From: Symbiodinium natans
Lineage: Eukaryota > Sar > Dinophyceae > Suessiales > Symbiodiniaceae
DNA: 64,000 bases
NCBI GenBank assembly: GCA_905221605.1
Contig: CAJNDS010001779.1
Coordinates: forward strand, 124,001-188,000
Reading direction: 5' to 3'
The notes beneath the pieces are model-generated. The model ran no database searches and was not told the origin of the DNA. It was given only the letters and a program-made list of their open reading frames with translations. The position numbers and the translations under genes are program-made. Shown here piece by piece: positions 30,553-41,170 of the stretch (positions are counted from its first letter, which is position 1; each line of letters starts with the position of its first letter).

Positions 30553-33057
30553 TCAAGGCCTCTGCAAGAGCATTCGTGATACTTGTGACACAACATCTCC
30601 GGCCTGACGACTGATCAGCGAGGTCTTCTTTCGGGCTTTGGGCAATTTCGCCTCTCCGGAAGGAGCTGGCACCGCAGCGAGCTGCCGACACCTGCGCTGA
30701 AGGCGTTCGGCCTCCTTCGCGCGGTCGCGAAAGTTGGCGCGGAGCTGGGCCAGTTGCAGCTCAGCAGGGCCTTCTGCATCATCATCGCTCTGTAGCTTTT
30801 GGCTACTCGGGGCGTCGGGAGACCATTCGCCCACGTTTCGGCTGGCCAGGGCCCAGGACGCTGTCCCCGAGGAAGCGGTTGCAGCCTAGACTCCCCTTAG
30901 AGAACCTTCATTAAAACCATTCTAGACTCCCCTTAGAACCTTAATAATTCTAGTATCCCCTTGGGTTTTATATAAACAAAAAAACAAAACATCGTTCCCA
31001 ACAACGAATAGAGCAGCATTAAGGTTCAAGTCCAAAGCCGCCCTGGCCACCTCCTCCGCTTGGGCCAGCAAAGGCTGGATCTGCTCCTTGCCCACTAACT
31101 TTAGGGTTTAGGGTTTAGGGTTAGCCCAGCTTGGCTGCACTCGGGAGGGTAGCTATAAATTAAACTTTTAGCTGCCTTAATAAGAAACCCAATAAACCCC
31201 AAAAAAGGTAAGGATCTAAAGTTACAGTAAAGTACCACAAAGCCAGGAACCGCATTTTAAATAATACGGGCGCCCCCCCCCCCCCCCCTTTTTTTGGGGG
31301 TGGTTACTTGTGTAAGGGAACCTTGAACCCCAAAGGGGTAAGAGGCAACCACATTTACAAGACGGGCACCCCCTTCTTTTTGGGCCTTGAGCCCCCCCAA
31401 AAAAAGGGGAAAAAAGGGTACCATCTGGGCTACCAAGACGCATGGATGGACTGGAGCCTCTGGAGGAAGCTCGCTTCGTCGAGGTCTTCCTCCTCCTGGC
31501 GCTCGCAGGGCACCCCCTCGGATCTCAAGCTGCTGGTGGGGCTCACGACTGCTTCCGCGGCTTGCGCGGCTTCCGCGGCTGGCGAGAACTGCGGCATTTG
31601 CGGCAGCGCGGCCTTGAGCATGGCCGTGTGTTGGTTCAGGATGCACAAGACCTCCTCCTTGAGGATCTTGCGCACCTCCATGACGGAGTACTTCAAGAAG
31701 GACTGCATCATCACAGGGTCGCGCAGCTGGAAAGCGGAAAGCGTCTCGACAAGCTCCGTGTAGGACAGCTGCTCCTCCCGGAGACTCCAGTACCCCAATA
31801 ATTGAGGAGTATTCCTTAAACCATATAAGGAGCCCTACTATGATTTAAGGAGTATTCCTGAACCCATACACTATGACTTAAGGAGTATTCCTTAACCCAT
31901 ACAAGGAACCCTACTATGACTTAAGGAATATTCCTGAAACCATACAAGGAACCCTACTACGACTTAAGGAATATTAACCTTAATTCAGGGGTATTGGAGT
32001 CCTAAACCCTAAACCCTAAACCCTAAACCCTAAACCCTAAACCCTAAACCCTAAACCCTAAACCCTAAACCCTAAACCCTAAACCCTAAACCCAAGGTGC
32101 TCCTCCTGAGCCGGGCCAAAGCGGTCGCCCAGAGCACGAAAGATCGTCTGCATCTCGTCACGCTTGATGTCCATGATGTCCATTAGCTTCGTGAACTCCT
32201 CCACCTCTACTCCCCTTCTAGAACCTTAATTTAAAAATCACCCTCTTGGGTTTTATCTAAAAATAATCCACCTCTGCCCCCCTTTTGGAGCCTTAATTTA
32301 AAAAATTGCCCTCTTCGGTTTTATATAAAAAATTAATCCACCTCTACTTCCCTTTTATAGCCTTAATTCAAAAAACATCACTCTTGGGTTTTAGATAAAC
32401 AAAAATGAAACACAATCCACTTCTACTCCCCGTTTAGAACCTTAACTAAAATAAAATGCTGAATACCCTCTTGGGTTTTTTATATGAACAAAGAATAAGA
32501 AACCCCCAAGGGGGATAGGGGCCACCTCATCGTAGGCCGTCTCCATCTCCGAGAAGGAGATGAAGCCATTTTGGTCACGATCGATGGTGCCGCAGATGCC
32601 GGCCAGCTCCTTGATGTTCTTCGAGCGCTCCTCATACTTGCTCTGAAGCTTCTTGTCGCGATCGTTCTCTCGGGCTTCTGCTGCTCTCTCAACAATGACA
32701 GCCTCTGCTCCCCGTTTAGAACCTTGATAAACATAATATGGTTAGTATCCTTATAAACAAAAACACAAAAATAATTCCCAAGGGGGATATAGCAGCTAGA
32801 ATGAGATTCAAGACGCCCATGGAGACGGTCATTGACATGAGGAAGAGCAGTGCGAGAGTCCACGGCGCTGCGTCGATCAAGGGCAGGCTGATCGTGCCCC
32901 AGGAATCTCCCGCCACGATCTGCTGGAAGATCGTGACAAAGGCCTGGAACACGCTGCTGTAGCCGATGCCGCAACGCTCGCACCTATTAGGAACTTGGAA
33001 CCCGAGCAAAAATTATAATTTTAGCTGTTTCTTAGGAATTAAAGTGCCCAAAAATTG

Positions 33058-33099
<42 letters not shown>

Positions 33100-34530
33100 A
33101 GTATCCCTAAGGCACTGGGCAGCATCCTGGATCGATGTAATGGGGTGGAGGACCTGAACAGCGATGAGCGCCCACAACGAGATGATTGCGATGAGCAAGA
33201 AGGATCCGAAGACAATCGCCTTGAGAAGGAGAGGGTTTCTGTAAAAAACCCAGCAGAAGAGGGTTTCTAAACACCAGAAAGAGGGTTTAGGGTTTAGGGT
33301 TTAGGGTTGAGGGTTGAGGGTTTTGAAAAAGCCCCCAGTCGCCTTGAAGGACGAGTAGAGGCCGGAGATCAGAAGGTAGAGCTCCGGGACGTTGATCAGC
33401 AGCCGCAGAGCCCGTGCGAGGCGGATCAGTCTGAACATTCTGGCAAAACCCATGTTAACCTGGGGGACCACATGAAACTTAAACCAGGACTTATGGCTCA
33501 TATTCCTTAATTCTTATGACAGCAACTCAGGGTATACCCCGATTTTAGGGTTCCTGGGGGACCACATTCGAAACTTCAACAAGGATCTAGGGTTTTCATG
33601 GTCCTTAACTGTTATGACAGTACTTCAGGGTATAAACCCCGATTTTTAGGGACCCTAAGCCCTAAACCCTATAACCCTAAACAAGGAACGATCTGCACCA
33701 AGCCGTAATCTGCCCAGCCAGTCATCACGATGCCGATGTCAAGCAGGTTCCACTTGTTGCCTTGGTAGCCCGGTAATGGGTTAGGGTTTAGGGTTTAGGG
33801 TTTAGGGTTTAGGGTTTAGGGTTTAGGGTTTAGGGTTTAGGGTTTATTAGGGTTTAGGGTTTAGGGTTAGGGTAACCATATTGTAATAAGGGCACCCTTT
33901 TTTGGATTTGGCTAATTATCAAGGGAACCCATAACCAAAAAAGGTAAAGGGTACCACTGGGCTGCCAAGTTGCAAAACAGTTGGCACCGCTCGACGTATA
34001 GCCGTGCAAAGACCTCGATGGAGTAGATGACGAGCAGGCAGAGGTTCGCGTAACGAATCCAAGTGATCTTGCTGCCGGCGTGTGGACACTCATGGAGTTG
34101 CATGCTGGCGTATTCTGGAAAGCACCGGGCATCCAAATCCGTCTCAACAATGACCAGGAGGAGGTTGCAAAGAATGACCGTTCCCAAGCAAAGCTCGTAA
34201 GCACCAGAACGAACGACTGAGGCAACCTTTACCCTAAGTGAGGGCCAGGTGTGATTGCCCTCTTCATCTTCCCATGGCTTGTTTCTGCTCGAGAGGGAGC
34301 GCATGCTCTTCCTGGGGTGCTCTGAGTTGGGCGGAAGGGGGGGGCGGCGGGGGGTGGAGCGGGGGACCAAGGTTAACCGTGGGTTTAGAAGAAAGGTTGA
34401 GACTAAAAAAGCCTCTCCAAAGAGAAAATTAAAAGGTTACATGCTCAGCACCTAAGCTTCTCCATCTCCATCATGGCATCGTCCACATACTGCTGGTTCT
34501 CCTCAACAAAAGCCGGCGGCGACGTGCTCA
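30553..34530 (-). CDS. Single-repeat voltage-gated cation channel with EF-hand tail
   Basis: About eleven exons: 34461-34530 (ATG 34530), 33974-34311, 33690-33760, about 33323-33459, 33116-33238, 32797-32983, 32526-32702, about 32095-32204, about 31434-31786, about 31013-31097, about 30553-30890. Joined protein: S1 (YELCLGTVILCNLLLVIVE), S2-S3 (IYSIEVFARLY; NKWNLLDIGIVMTGW), S4 with five Arg every third residue (RMFRLIRLARALR), S5, pore (FVTIFQQIVAGDSWG), S6 (SMGVLNLILAVIVERAAEAR), then a coiled region and an EF-hand loop DRDQNGFISFSE. One six-helix repeat plus EF-hand resembles single-domain eukaryotic Na/Ca channels rather than four-repeat channels. Pore Asp in AGDSW recalls the CatSper TxDxW pattern. 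Frame is restored at each introner by GT-, GC- or GA-AG splicing. The far C-terminal exons are less certain. Confidence 0.82.
30890..31012 (-). mobile_element. Family-4 introner with duplicated end
   Basis: Contains two copies of GACTCCCCTTAG.ACCTT and one TTGGGTTTTATATAAACAAA body. Confidence 0.75.
31127..31243 (-). mobile_element. Family-2 introner (channel gene)
   Basis: TTGGCTGCACTCGGGAGGG ... AAAGTTACAGTAAAGTACCA. Same family as in the TIR-like gene and the 15028-16116 gene. Confidence 0.85.
31245..31433 (-). mobile_element. Two family-5 introners in tandem
   Basis: GGGCGCCCCCC..TTTTTGGGGGTGG and GGGCACCCCCTTCTTTTTGG begin two successive units; the right end is GGGTACCATCTGGGCTACCA. 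Together with 31127-31243 they form a stacked intron. Confidence 0.75.
31795..31993 (-). repeat. Tandem repeat filling a channel-gene intron (family 8)
   Basis: About four units of TTAAGGAGTATTCCT.AA.CC followed by ATACAAGGAACCCTACTATGA, bounded by ATTGAGG/TTCAGGGGTATTGG. A CCCTAAA array (32003-32093) follows in the same intron. Confidence 0.85.
32205..32525 (-). mobile_element. Four tandem family-4 introner units in one intron
   Basis: Units start at about 32199, 32269, 32338 and 32418, each with CCACCTCTACTCCCC-like start, TTAATT.AAAAA and TTGGGTTTTATAT. Because CCAC is the exon-edge sequence (GTGG on the coding strand), each unit repeats a potential 3' splice site (GTAGAG then GTGG). Confidence 0.85.
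32703..32796 (-). mobile_element. Family-4 introner with GC-AG ends
   Basis: GCTGC/GCTGT duplicated. Splicing restores the S6 sequence NLILAVIVERAAEAR. Confidence 0.85.
32984..33115 (-). mobile_element. Family-7 introner with a 40-base A run
   Basis: GTGCC/GTGCG duplicated, GT-AG. Plus-strand A tract at 33058-33097. Same family as 3385-3490. Confidence 0.85.
33460..33689 (-). mobile_element. Tandem introner (family 9) in channel gene
   Basis: Two units of CTGGGGGACCACAT.(C)GAAACTT ... TTATGACAG.A.CTCAGGGTATA..CCCCGATTTT. Coding strand GTTCC ... CCCCCAG, then GTTAAC. Confidence 0.8.
33761..33973 (-). mobile_element. Family-5 introner split by TTTAGGG array
   Basis: Ends TTGGTAGCCCGGTAATGGG and GGTACCACTGGGCTGCCAAG flank an array at 33779-33872. 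GCAAC duplicated; GC-AG splicing gives FCNKWNLLDIGIV. Confidence 0.88.
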
Positions 34531-37500
34531 TGGCTCCCACTCCCTCTGTCTCCCAGATCTGTAGCGGCTTGGGAGCGGAAGCAATGCAGTGGGGAGCCCT
34601 AAAGGCCCGAAACTACCTGCCCAACCTACGACAGCCCGACAGCCTTAATCTACGATTTGCTGAAGAAAGAACCCCCCAAAAAAGTAAAAATGATCGTCGT
34701 TAGAACGGACATATAGGGGTTTTCAGTCTCAAAATTGTTGGGGGTTCAAGCAAGTATAGCTGTAATCGCCATAAAGGCACCTATAACCCATGAGCTTGCG
34801 GGGCTTCGCTACGTTCTGCCAGCTGATTAGTGCATATCTTGTCTAGGTTCTTCGACGCGTGGTGAAACGAGCAGGGACACTCAGCATGTAAGCCAAACAC
34901 GTTGGCGCAGGCCGGGCGTCTTAAATATTTAGGGTTCACGGCTTCGAACTTGGCATGCCAAAAATCGGAGGTTTTGGCTCACTTGATCGAAGGTTCCGCC
35001 GCTTGGGAGTTTAGGGTGCTTCGGCCAGGTTTGAGCGTGGCGTTTGGCTACATGTCATGCTTGGGGTTCATGCCGTCTGTGCAGTGAAGTTTGCCAGCGG
35101 TGGGGCGAAGATATTTTCTGCGGCCCGGAGCCATAACTCGTCGAGCAGTCCTTGCATGTCCGCAGTCGGTAACACATGTATATATATATATGTAAATACT
35201 CTGAAGTCCTTTTGGGTTTAGGGACTACGAAACCCGAAGCGCAGGGCCTTAAGGGCGATCCTGCTGCATGGGTCCTCGAGAGATGTGCTCATCGAAGGCC
35301 CCACGCCTCTCCTCAATTTGCAAACATGGTGAATCCAGGTCCAGGATTCAGGGTTTAGGGTTTAGGGTTTAGGGTCCAGGATTCAGGGTTGGGAAATAGG
35401 GTTTAGGGTTAGGATTTAGCGCTGAGGGTTTAGGATTTAGGGCGTTTTTTGCATTAGATCCCTTCCTGCCGCGGTTGAACTCTGGCTCTAGGGCTGGTTG
35501 GGTGCCAAGTATGGGCCCTTCATTTGAGTCCCTTGTCATATATGTAAAACTTACGTACTCTATACATAGTAAGGGCACCATACTTCGCATCCGAACAAGG
35601 GCAAGGGACCACACGAAGGGCCCATAGTTCCAACTCAACCTTAGATTAGGGCTTACTCGAGGATTCACAGTTTCATACCATGATTGTGCCCTCTGCTTAC
35701 GAATTAAGGAGTTTTAGCCTGCGAGGTTGCAGGCTATTTCAAACCCCTAAACCTCAACGTCCTTCACTCCATCGCAGGTTCGAGTTCATCTGGAAATTGG
35801 AAAGGGCTTGGGGGTATCCAATGTTGCTCAAACTGGCCCTATGCCCTCTAGATTGGGATAAGGGGTTTTAGGGGTTTTAAGGGTTTTAGGGGTTTTAGGT
35901 TTCGGGTTGCCTTTGTTGGTGACCTTCTGCTAGGGCAACAAAAGTCCCCTGCTCGGGGTTGAGGGACTGAGCGATCTTTTTTTGCGCTTTGCCAGAGTCC
36001 TTCGAAAGACCGAACTACCCGAAGGATTCATACAAGTGTACGCTGCCATCTCACGCCGATGACGAATGCTACTTCTTCGCCGTAAGGCAAGATGGGCGTG
36101 CTTCTAAAAAGTGTTTTCGGCCCCTAACAACCATCAGATAAAGACAGGGGAAAAGTGTAAAATCAAGGACCAAGACCAGCGAAATAGTAGCGTTGGGAAG
36201 AAAGACCAGTAAAGACATCCCCGAAGGAACGCCATGCAAGTCCTGCTTTACATGCGAGGTTGACCCCTGAACCCCCCCCCAAACCCAAAACCCTTCAACA
36301 AGATCCTCTGAAACCCAACGAGGGAAAATAGAACTGCCTGGTTCTTAGTAAGGAATGAGGGAATAAGGTACCATATAAAATCTCTTAAAGGGTATATACA
36401 GGTCCCCTCATTTTTTCCCCCATTCCCTACGAAGAACAACCCTAAACCCTAAACCCTAAACCCTGAACCCTAAACCCTAAATCCCTAAACCCCAGGGGAA
36501 ATATAAGGCATCCCAAGCTCCCTCCTGGCAAGACCGGTAGGTCTCAGGAACATGGCAGCCGCAGCCCGCAGAACGCGTCCGAGACATGGCGTTTAGGGTT
36601 TAGGGTTTAGGGGGAGTGGAGGAGTGGAGGAGTGGAGGTCTCCTTCTAAGGCCCAGTGCTGAAGCTGGGAGCCTACAGCTGCCAGCGCCAACCAGAACAC
36701 CAAATTTGTTGGAGTCTGCGAAAGGCAAGGAACAAAAAGTTATAAAAAAACTTCGTGGGGCAAAACAATACATGTAGCACATTCGATCAAGCAGCACTCA
36801 AGTCGCTTAGTCTGTGATATGAGGACCAACCCCACGTCCCATAAATCAACCTAGAACTTCAGGCCCTAAACACTACACCCATAAACCCAGGCAACCCTAC
36901 GTGCCTAACCCTAAACCCCAAACAGCCACAAACGCTACTCCCGAAAGACTTATAGTGGGGGCGGGGGAGGGGTATGGGGAGACCCTAAGCACTAAACCCT
37001 AAACCCGCAAAAAACACAGTTCGGGTTTGGGGTTGGGGGTTCGGGGGTGAGGGTTGAAGACGGATATGTTTTGTGCGGGGCCCCAAAAGTTTACGGTAAC
37101 TCTTTCCGGGCCAACATTAGAATGCCTTTGAGGCTTCAGGGTCACAAGCAACAACACTTCTGACAACAAGCTCTCCAGCAAAAACGGGCCGCAACTTTCG
37201 TGGAGCACAGCCTTGCCAGAAGTCGCAGCGAGCATCTGCTCTCAATGCCTTTTCCGTTCTCTTCACAGCGGGTCACCCACTTTCGCGACGCTTCGCCAAG
37301 TATCTTCTTGATGCGCGTAGGCCAATGCTAAAGATGGAGCTTTCGCTCCCAGAGCTCTCAGACTAAACCCTAAACCCTAAACCCTAAACCCTAAACCCTA
37401 AACCCTAAACCCTAAACCCTAAACCCTCACACCTCACACCTCGCCTTCAAGGGTTTTGGGGATTCTCAAAAGGCTTGGGCTTGAGCTTGGGGAAGTTTAG

Positions 37501-38996
37501 TGGGTTTAGGAAGCTTGGGGCTAACATACCGCATATGCCCTAAACGGCCCTAAGCCCTCAATTAGGGGGTTCATGTGTGGTTGGCAGCTTGTTGCACTGT
37601 GGCGGATGCTGCCCGTGCTCACGCTCTTGGCCATGACCTGTTGACACCGAAGAGCCGGTATTTGGCATGTGGACTTCTCGTTTTCTCGCACTAGGACTAG
37701 CGGGCCATTCCAGTGCGTCCACTGGCCGACTGAACATGTCCATTCGCGCAACGCTGAGTCTAGCAGATATTGGGCAAAGAAGCGAAGACTTAACGACTCG
37801 AGGACCTTCAACATCCTGCACGGCAGTTCTCATCTGCACCTCTGCAGGGACACAGTGGTTTTTGTTTGCAGTTTTCAAGCTCCAAAAGCAGCAAACTTTG
37901 CGCATCACACCACCAAGCCCTCCTTTTTACCACTGCGATTGTTGCCGAAGGCTAGATCCTGGGAACAGAAAAACCGACTAGGCACATCTGTGCACAACAC
38001 GTTCGTGTGCGACCGACTGTGGCCTCTGCAGCCTCACGAATCACTGTGCTCCATTGAATGGAGGTAAAGGAGGAAGATGCTGCAAAATCGCTTCAAAAGG
38101 GCTATGGCAAAAGGGATGTAGGGAAGAAAACAGGATGGATATAGGGTTACAGGGTTAAGGCACCCTTCAAAGTGGGAGCTTTCAATGCCCTCCACATGCC
38201 CCTACTGACCCCTGGGGAAGTGGCAGCGCGTGCCGCGCTCGCAAGGGCAATGTTGAGACGTTGGCCTGAGAAGAGCAGCGGGAGAGAGAAAGAATCTGAG
38301 GACCCTCGACCCTAAACCCTAAACCTAAACCCTAAACCCTAAACCCTAAACCCCAAACCCTAAGGAGGAGGTAGCTGACAAAGAAGGCCGGGATGCCGAT
38401 TTCAAGGATTTTTGCTCTCACGCTGAACGTTTCAAAGGCTCCAGAAGATGAAGCACGGCACAGGGAAAAAACCACGTTGGGGAGAAAACCCTGCGCCGCG
38501 GGAACAGTGCGACTCGATGCGTTGATTGAGGCGCGAAACTGGTACGAATGGGACTGGGATTGCTTAGGAACCTCGATCAGCCATGAAATCTGGAGCCTGA
38601 TGGCAAATTGTCGCCGCAGTCGAGATACCTTCGCCGTCCAGCAGCACTCTCGAAAACGTGCACTTTTGAGCTCATCGCTCTAGGTTGCGTGCCACATGTG
38701 TACATGACAGGCTGGCGTCGCGAAGTCACACAGCAACGATACTAAATACAGAAGCAAGTTTGATCAGCTTTGCCAACATTGCGACCCGGTGACCCGGCCC
38801 TTGTTTAGCGACACACGAGCTGGAACCTGCTCTCTTCGAGCGCAGCCACGGAACATAAATTCGAGGGTTAAACACTTCGAGACTCATGGGTACTTATCGC
38901 TAGGGTCAGAAGGTAGAAGTTAGAAGTCTAAGTGGGGTTTCTTATGGCTTGAGTTCTAACCTTACCCTACTAATATAACTAACGACCCATGAACCT
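34531..38996. other. Long intergenic region
   Basis: No complete gene recognised. Includes a copy of the dispersed repeat seen at 29319 (35130-35235), CCCTAAA array 37363-37428, and the left copy (37575-38825) of a 1.25-kb duplication whose other copy is at 44560-45790. Confidence 0.7.
37575..38825 (+). repeat. Dispersed duplication, copy 1
   Basis: Shares long stretches (GCTCACGCTCTTGGCCATGA; ATTTGGCATGTGGACTTCTC; CGCGCAACGCTG; TTTGATCAGCTTTGCCAACA; GGTGACCCGGCCCTTGTTTA) in the same order with 44560-45790. In copy 2 the homologous region lies immediately upstream of the BspA-like gene. Confidence 0.85.
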
Positions 38997-40488
38997 TCAA
39001 ACAGGCCCACTGGCGCGCTCATCAATCAACTCCTGGAATTGGCTTTGCACCACGCTGCCGATCCATCGCACCATGACGCGTGTCACGTGCTTGTTCACCG
39101 CCTCGAAACCAACGTCATCACGAATGGCCTCGGTTGGCCCAAAAGAGGACTTGCTGAAACGGGTTTAGGGTTTAGGGTTTAGGGTTTAGGGTTTAGGGTT
39201 TAGGGTTTAGGGTTTAGGGTTTAGGGTTTAGTCCTCTTAAACCCAATACAAGGGGGAAATGTCAAACTATCCCAATTCGGCCTGCCGAGTGGCAGCTTTC
39301 ACTCTGTCCTCGTCCTCCTTGTAGAAGGCCTCTGCTCCGGCGGAGTCCACACGGCTGAGACAATCCTAGGCTGCCCAGTACCCTAGGCTTAAAAAGGGCG
39401 CTCCTTTTTTGCTTAAAGGGGTTTATAAGGGAACCTAAACCCCCCAAAAAGGGAATAAGGGTACTACTGGGCATCCTAGAATCCGTTACCAGCCGGATGC
39501 CCGTCTCACCGAGGCACACTTGCGTCTTGAGTGACTCTTGGGAGGATTGTGGCAGGATGAAGACCACCGGCACTTGCAAGGAGCAAGCGATGAACTGCTC
39601 ATAGATAGTCCAAACTCGAGTCAAGTAGCGTGGCTGTTTCCAGTGGTCAAGGATGGCCACCATCTGGCCAATCCGCGTGAGATTGCTTCGAAAGGCGTTC
39701 TCCAGATCATCACTGCCCGAGGAAAGCCCCTCGACGATTACTCTAAACTGATTATTCGTAAAGAAACACATGAAGAAGAATACTCTTTCGCTGTGCGCAC
39801 TCGGATGATTGAAATGCTCAGCCACCCACATCTCAAGAGCGCTTTGGACCTGACCCAGGTGATACTGCCAAGTCCAAGACATGAAGTGAGAGGCCTGATA
39901 TCGCGCATGTCGTGGGATCCAATCCACTAGTGCACAGCCGGGGCGACCGTCTCGGGGGCACAGCACATCCTCACCAATTGGCCTCACGCCGTTCTCTTTG
40001 AGCCAGAAAACGGGCTTCATGTCGTTGAACGTGGGATCCAGCTCTGTCATGCGCTGCCGCACTACAGCTGCAAAGCCATCGGGGGACAGCAGGTAGCGCA
40101 GGCCCACACCTGCTGCGTTTCACTGTCCGCTCTCTTCTCTCTGAAGGGCAAGCAACAAGTAGGCCTCTCCACCTGACTGTGGCCCATACCACGTGCTTGC
40201 TCTCTATCAACTCATAGTCTGCACATCTCATACGTTAACACCAACTCACCACAAAAAGAAGACTCAACAAACCACAAAAACACACGCAGCCCGGAACTCC
40301 CACGGCTTCGCCTGCTTCGAGGCTCTGCCGCTTCCGGATGGATTGCATCCGCTCTGCCAAAGCCTCGGTCGTGAGGCCCAGGTCACCACCACGGTGCAAG
40401 ATCTTGGGCTCGTCGTGCTCCCAGAGCTGCTCTTCCAACTCAGAGAAAAAACACCGCAAGGTCTCCTTCACTTGGGTTGACGAGGTTA
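38997..40488 (-). CDS. TIR-like dinoflagellate protein (diverged)
   Basis: Exons: about 40275-40488, 39484-40109, about 39283-39365, 38997-about 39149 (stop TGA 38997-38999). Read-through gives a coiled N-terminal part (FFSELEEQLWEHDEPKILHR), then SHFMSWTWQY, VFFFMCFFTNNQFRVIVEG, AFRSNLTRIGQMVAILDHW and RYLTRVWTIYEQFIACSLQV. The order of a SWTW strand, an NNQ loop and RxWTIYE resembles a strongly diverged TIR-like fold. I believe related proteins are abundant in dinoflagellates, but I cannot name a family. The C-terminal exon (PTEAIRDDVGFEAVNKHV) follows a TTTAGGG-containing intron. Intron 39366-39483 is a family-5 introner with GA-AG ends (GATTC/GATTG). The 5' end is unsure: no clear ATG is visible in exon 1, which borders MITE H. 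Confidence 0.65.
39161..39230 (+). repeat. TTTAGGG array (~10 copies) within an intron
   Basis: Perfect heptamers between the last two exons of the diverged TIR-like gene. Confidence 0.95.
39366..39483 (-). mobile_element. Family-5 introner, GA-AG
   Basis: GGCTGCCCAGTACCCTAGG ... GGGTACTACTGGGCATCCTA. Joins RLVT to DCLSRVDS. Confidence 0.88.
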
Positions 40489-40492
40489 TGAT

Positions 40493-40730
40493 TGGGATGT
40501 TCCCCCCTTATGCTAGCAGTTTTTTTTTTAGGGATTCGAGTAGGGAGTACGATAACCCCTAGTAGGGAATCTACGGTTGATAATATAAGTCCTGCATGAC
40601 CCTAAGTACCCTAAACCCTAGGAATTATGGTAGTTTAGTATGGTAGAGTCATGCAGGATTTATGGTGTCAACCGTAGTAGGGGGTGCGATAATCCCGAAA
40701 AAGGACTGCAGTATAAGGGGGAACATCCCA
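40493..40730. mobile_element. Long hairpin MITE, family H
   Basis: Outer inverted repeats TGGGATGTTCCCCCCTTATG / complement, and an inner inverted pair (CTACGGTTGATA...CCTGCATGAC / GTCATGCAGGA...TCAACCGTAG) making most of the element one hairpin. Confidence 0.88.
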
Positions 40731-40758
40731 AACTCTAAACTTAGCTGCTCAATGAACC

Positions 40759-40761
<3 letters not shown>

Positions 40762-40798
<37 letters not shown>
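40762..40798. repeat. Homopolymer C tract (37 bases)
   Basis: Uninterrupted C run downstream of the BspA-like gene. Confidence 0.95.
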
Positions 40799-40801
<3 letters not shown>

Positions 40802-41170
40802 CTCGCTTGTATTCTGAGTGTGCTCTATTGCACAGCATTCTGCCAAGACGACGCACGAAACGGTGAAAGGATGCGAAAGGCACATCGCACGGCGAAAGCC
40901 ATATCAAATGCACACGAAGCTTATGCTCTCTTCGCCCGATGAAGCAAAGCGGATGTGGTTGGGTGTGCAGGTGAGTAGGGAGGTTGGGGTTCGTGGCTGT
41001 GGATGTTTTGGGCTGGAAGCCTGCTACCCCCACCACCGTTGTTGAGTGGAGCAGAGGGGTTGGTTTTTTGCAGCGGTTTTGGTGCAGAGACAAAGAATGC
41101 AAAGACGAAGGTCGTTGGCACACTTATGTGTTTCTATGCTAACCCCAAAACCCAAAACCCTAAGCCCAAA

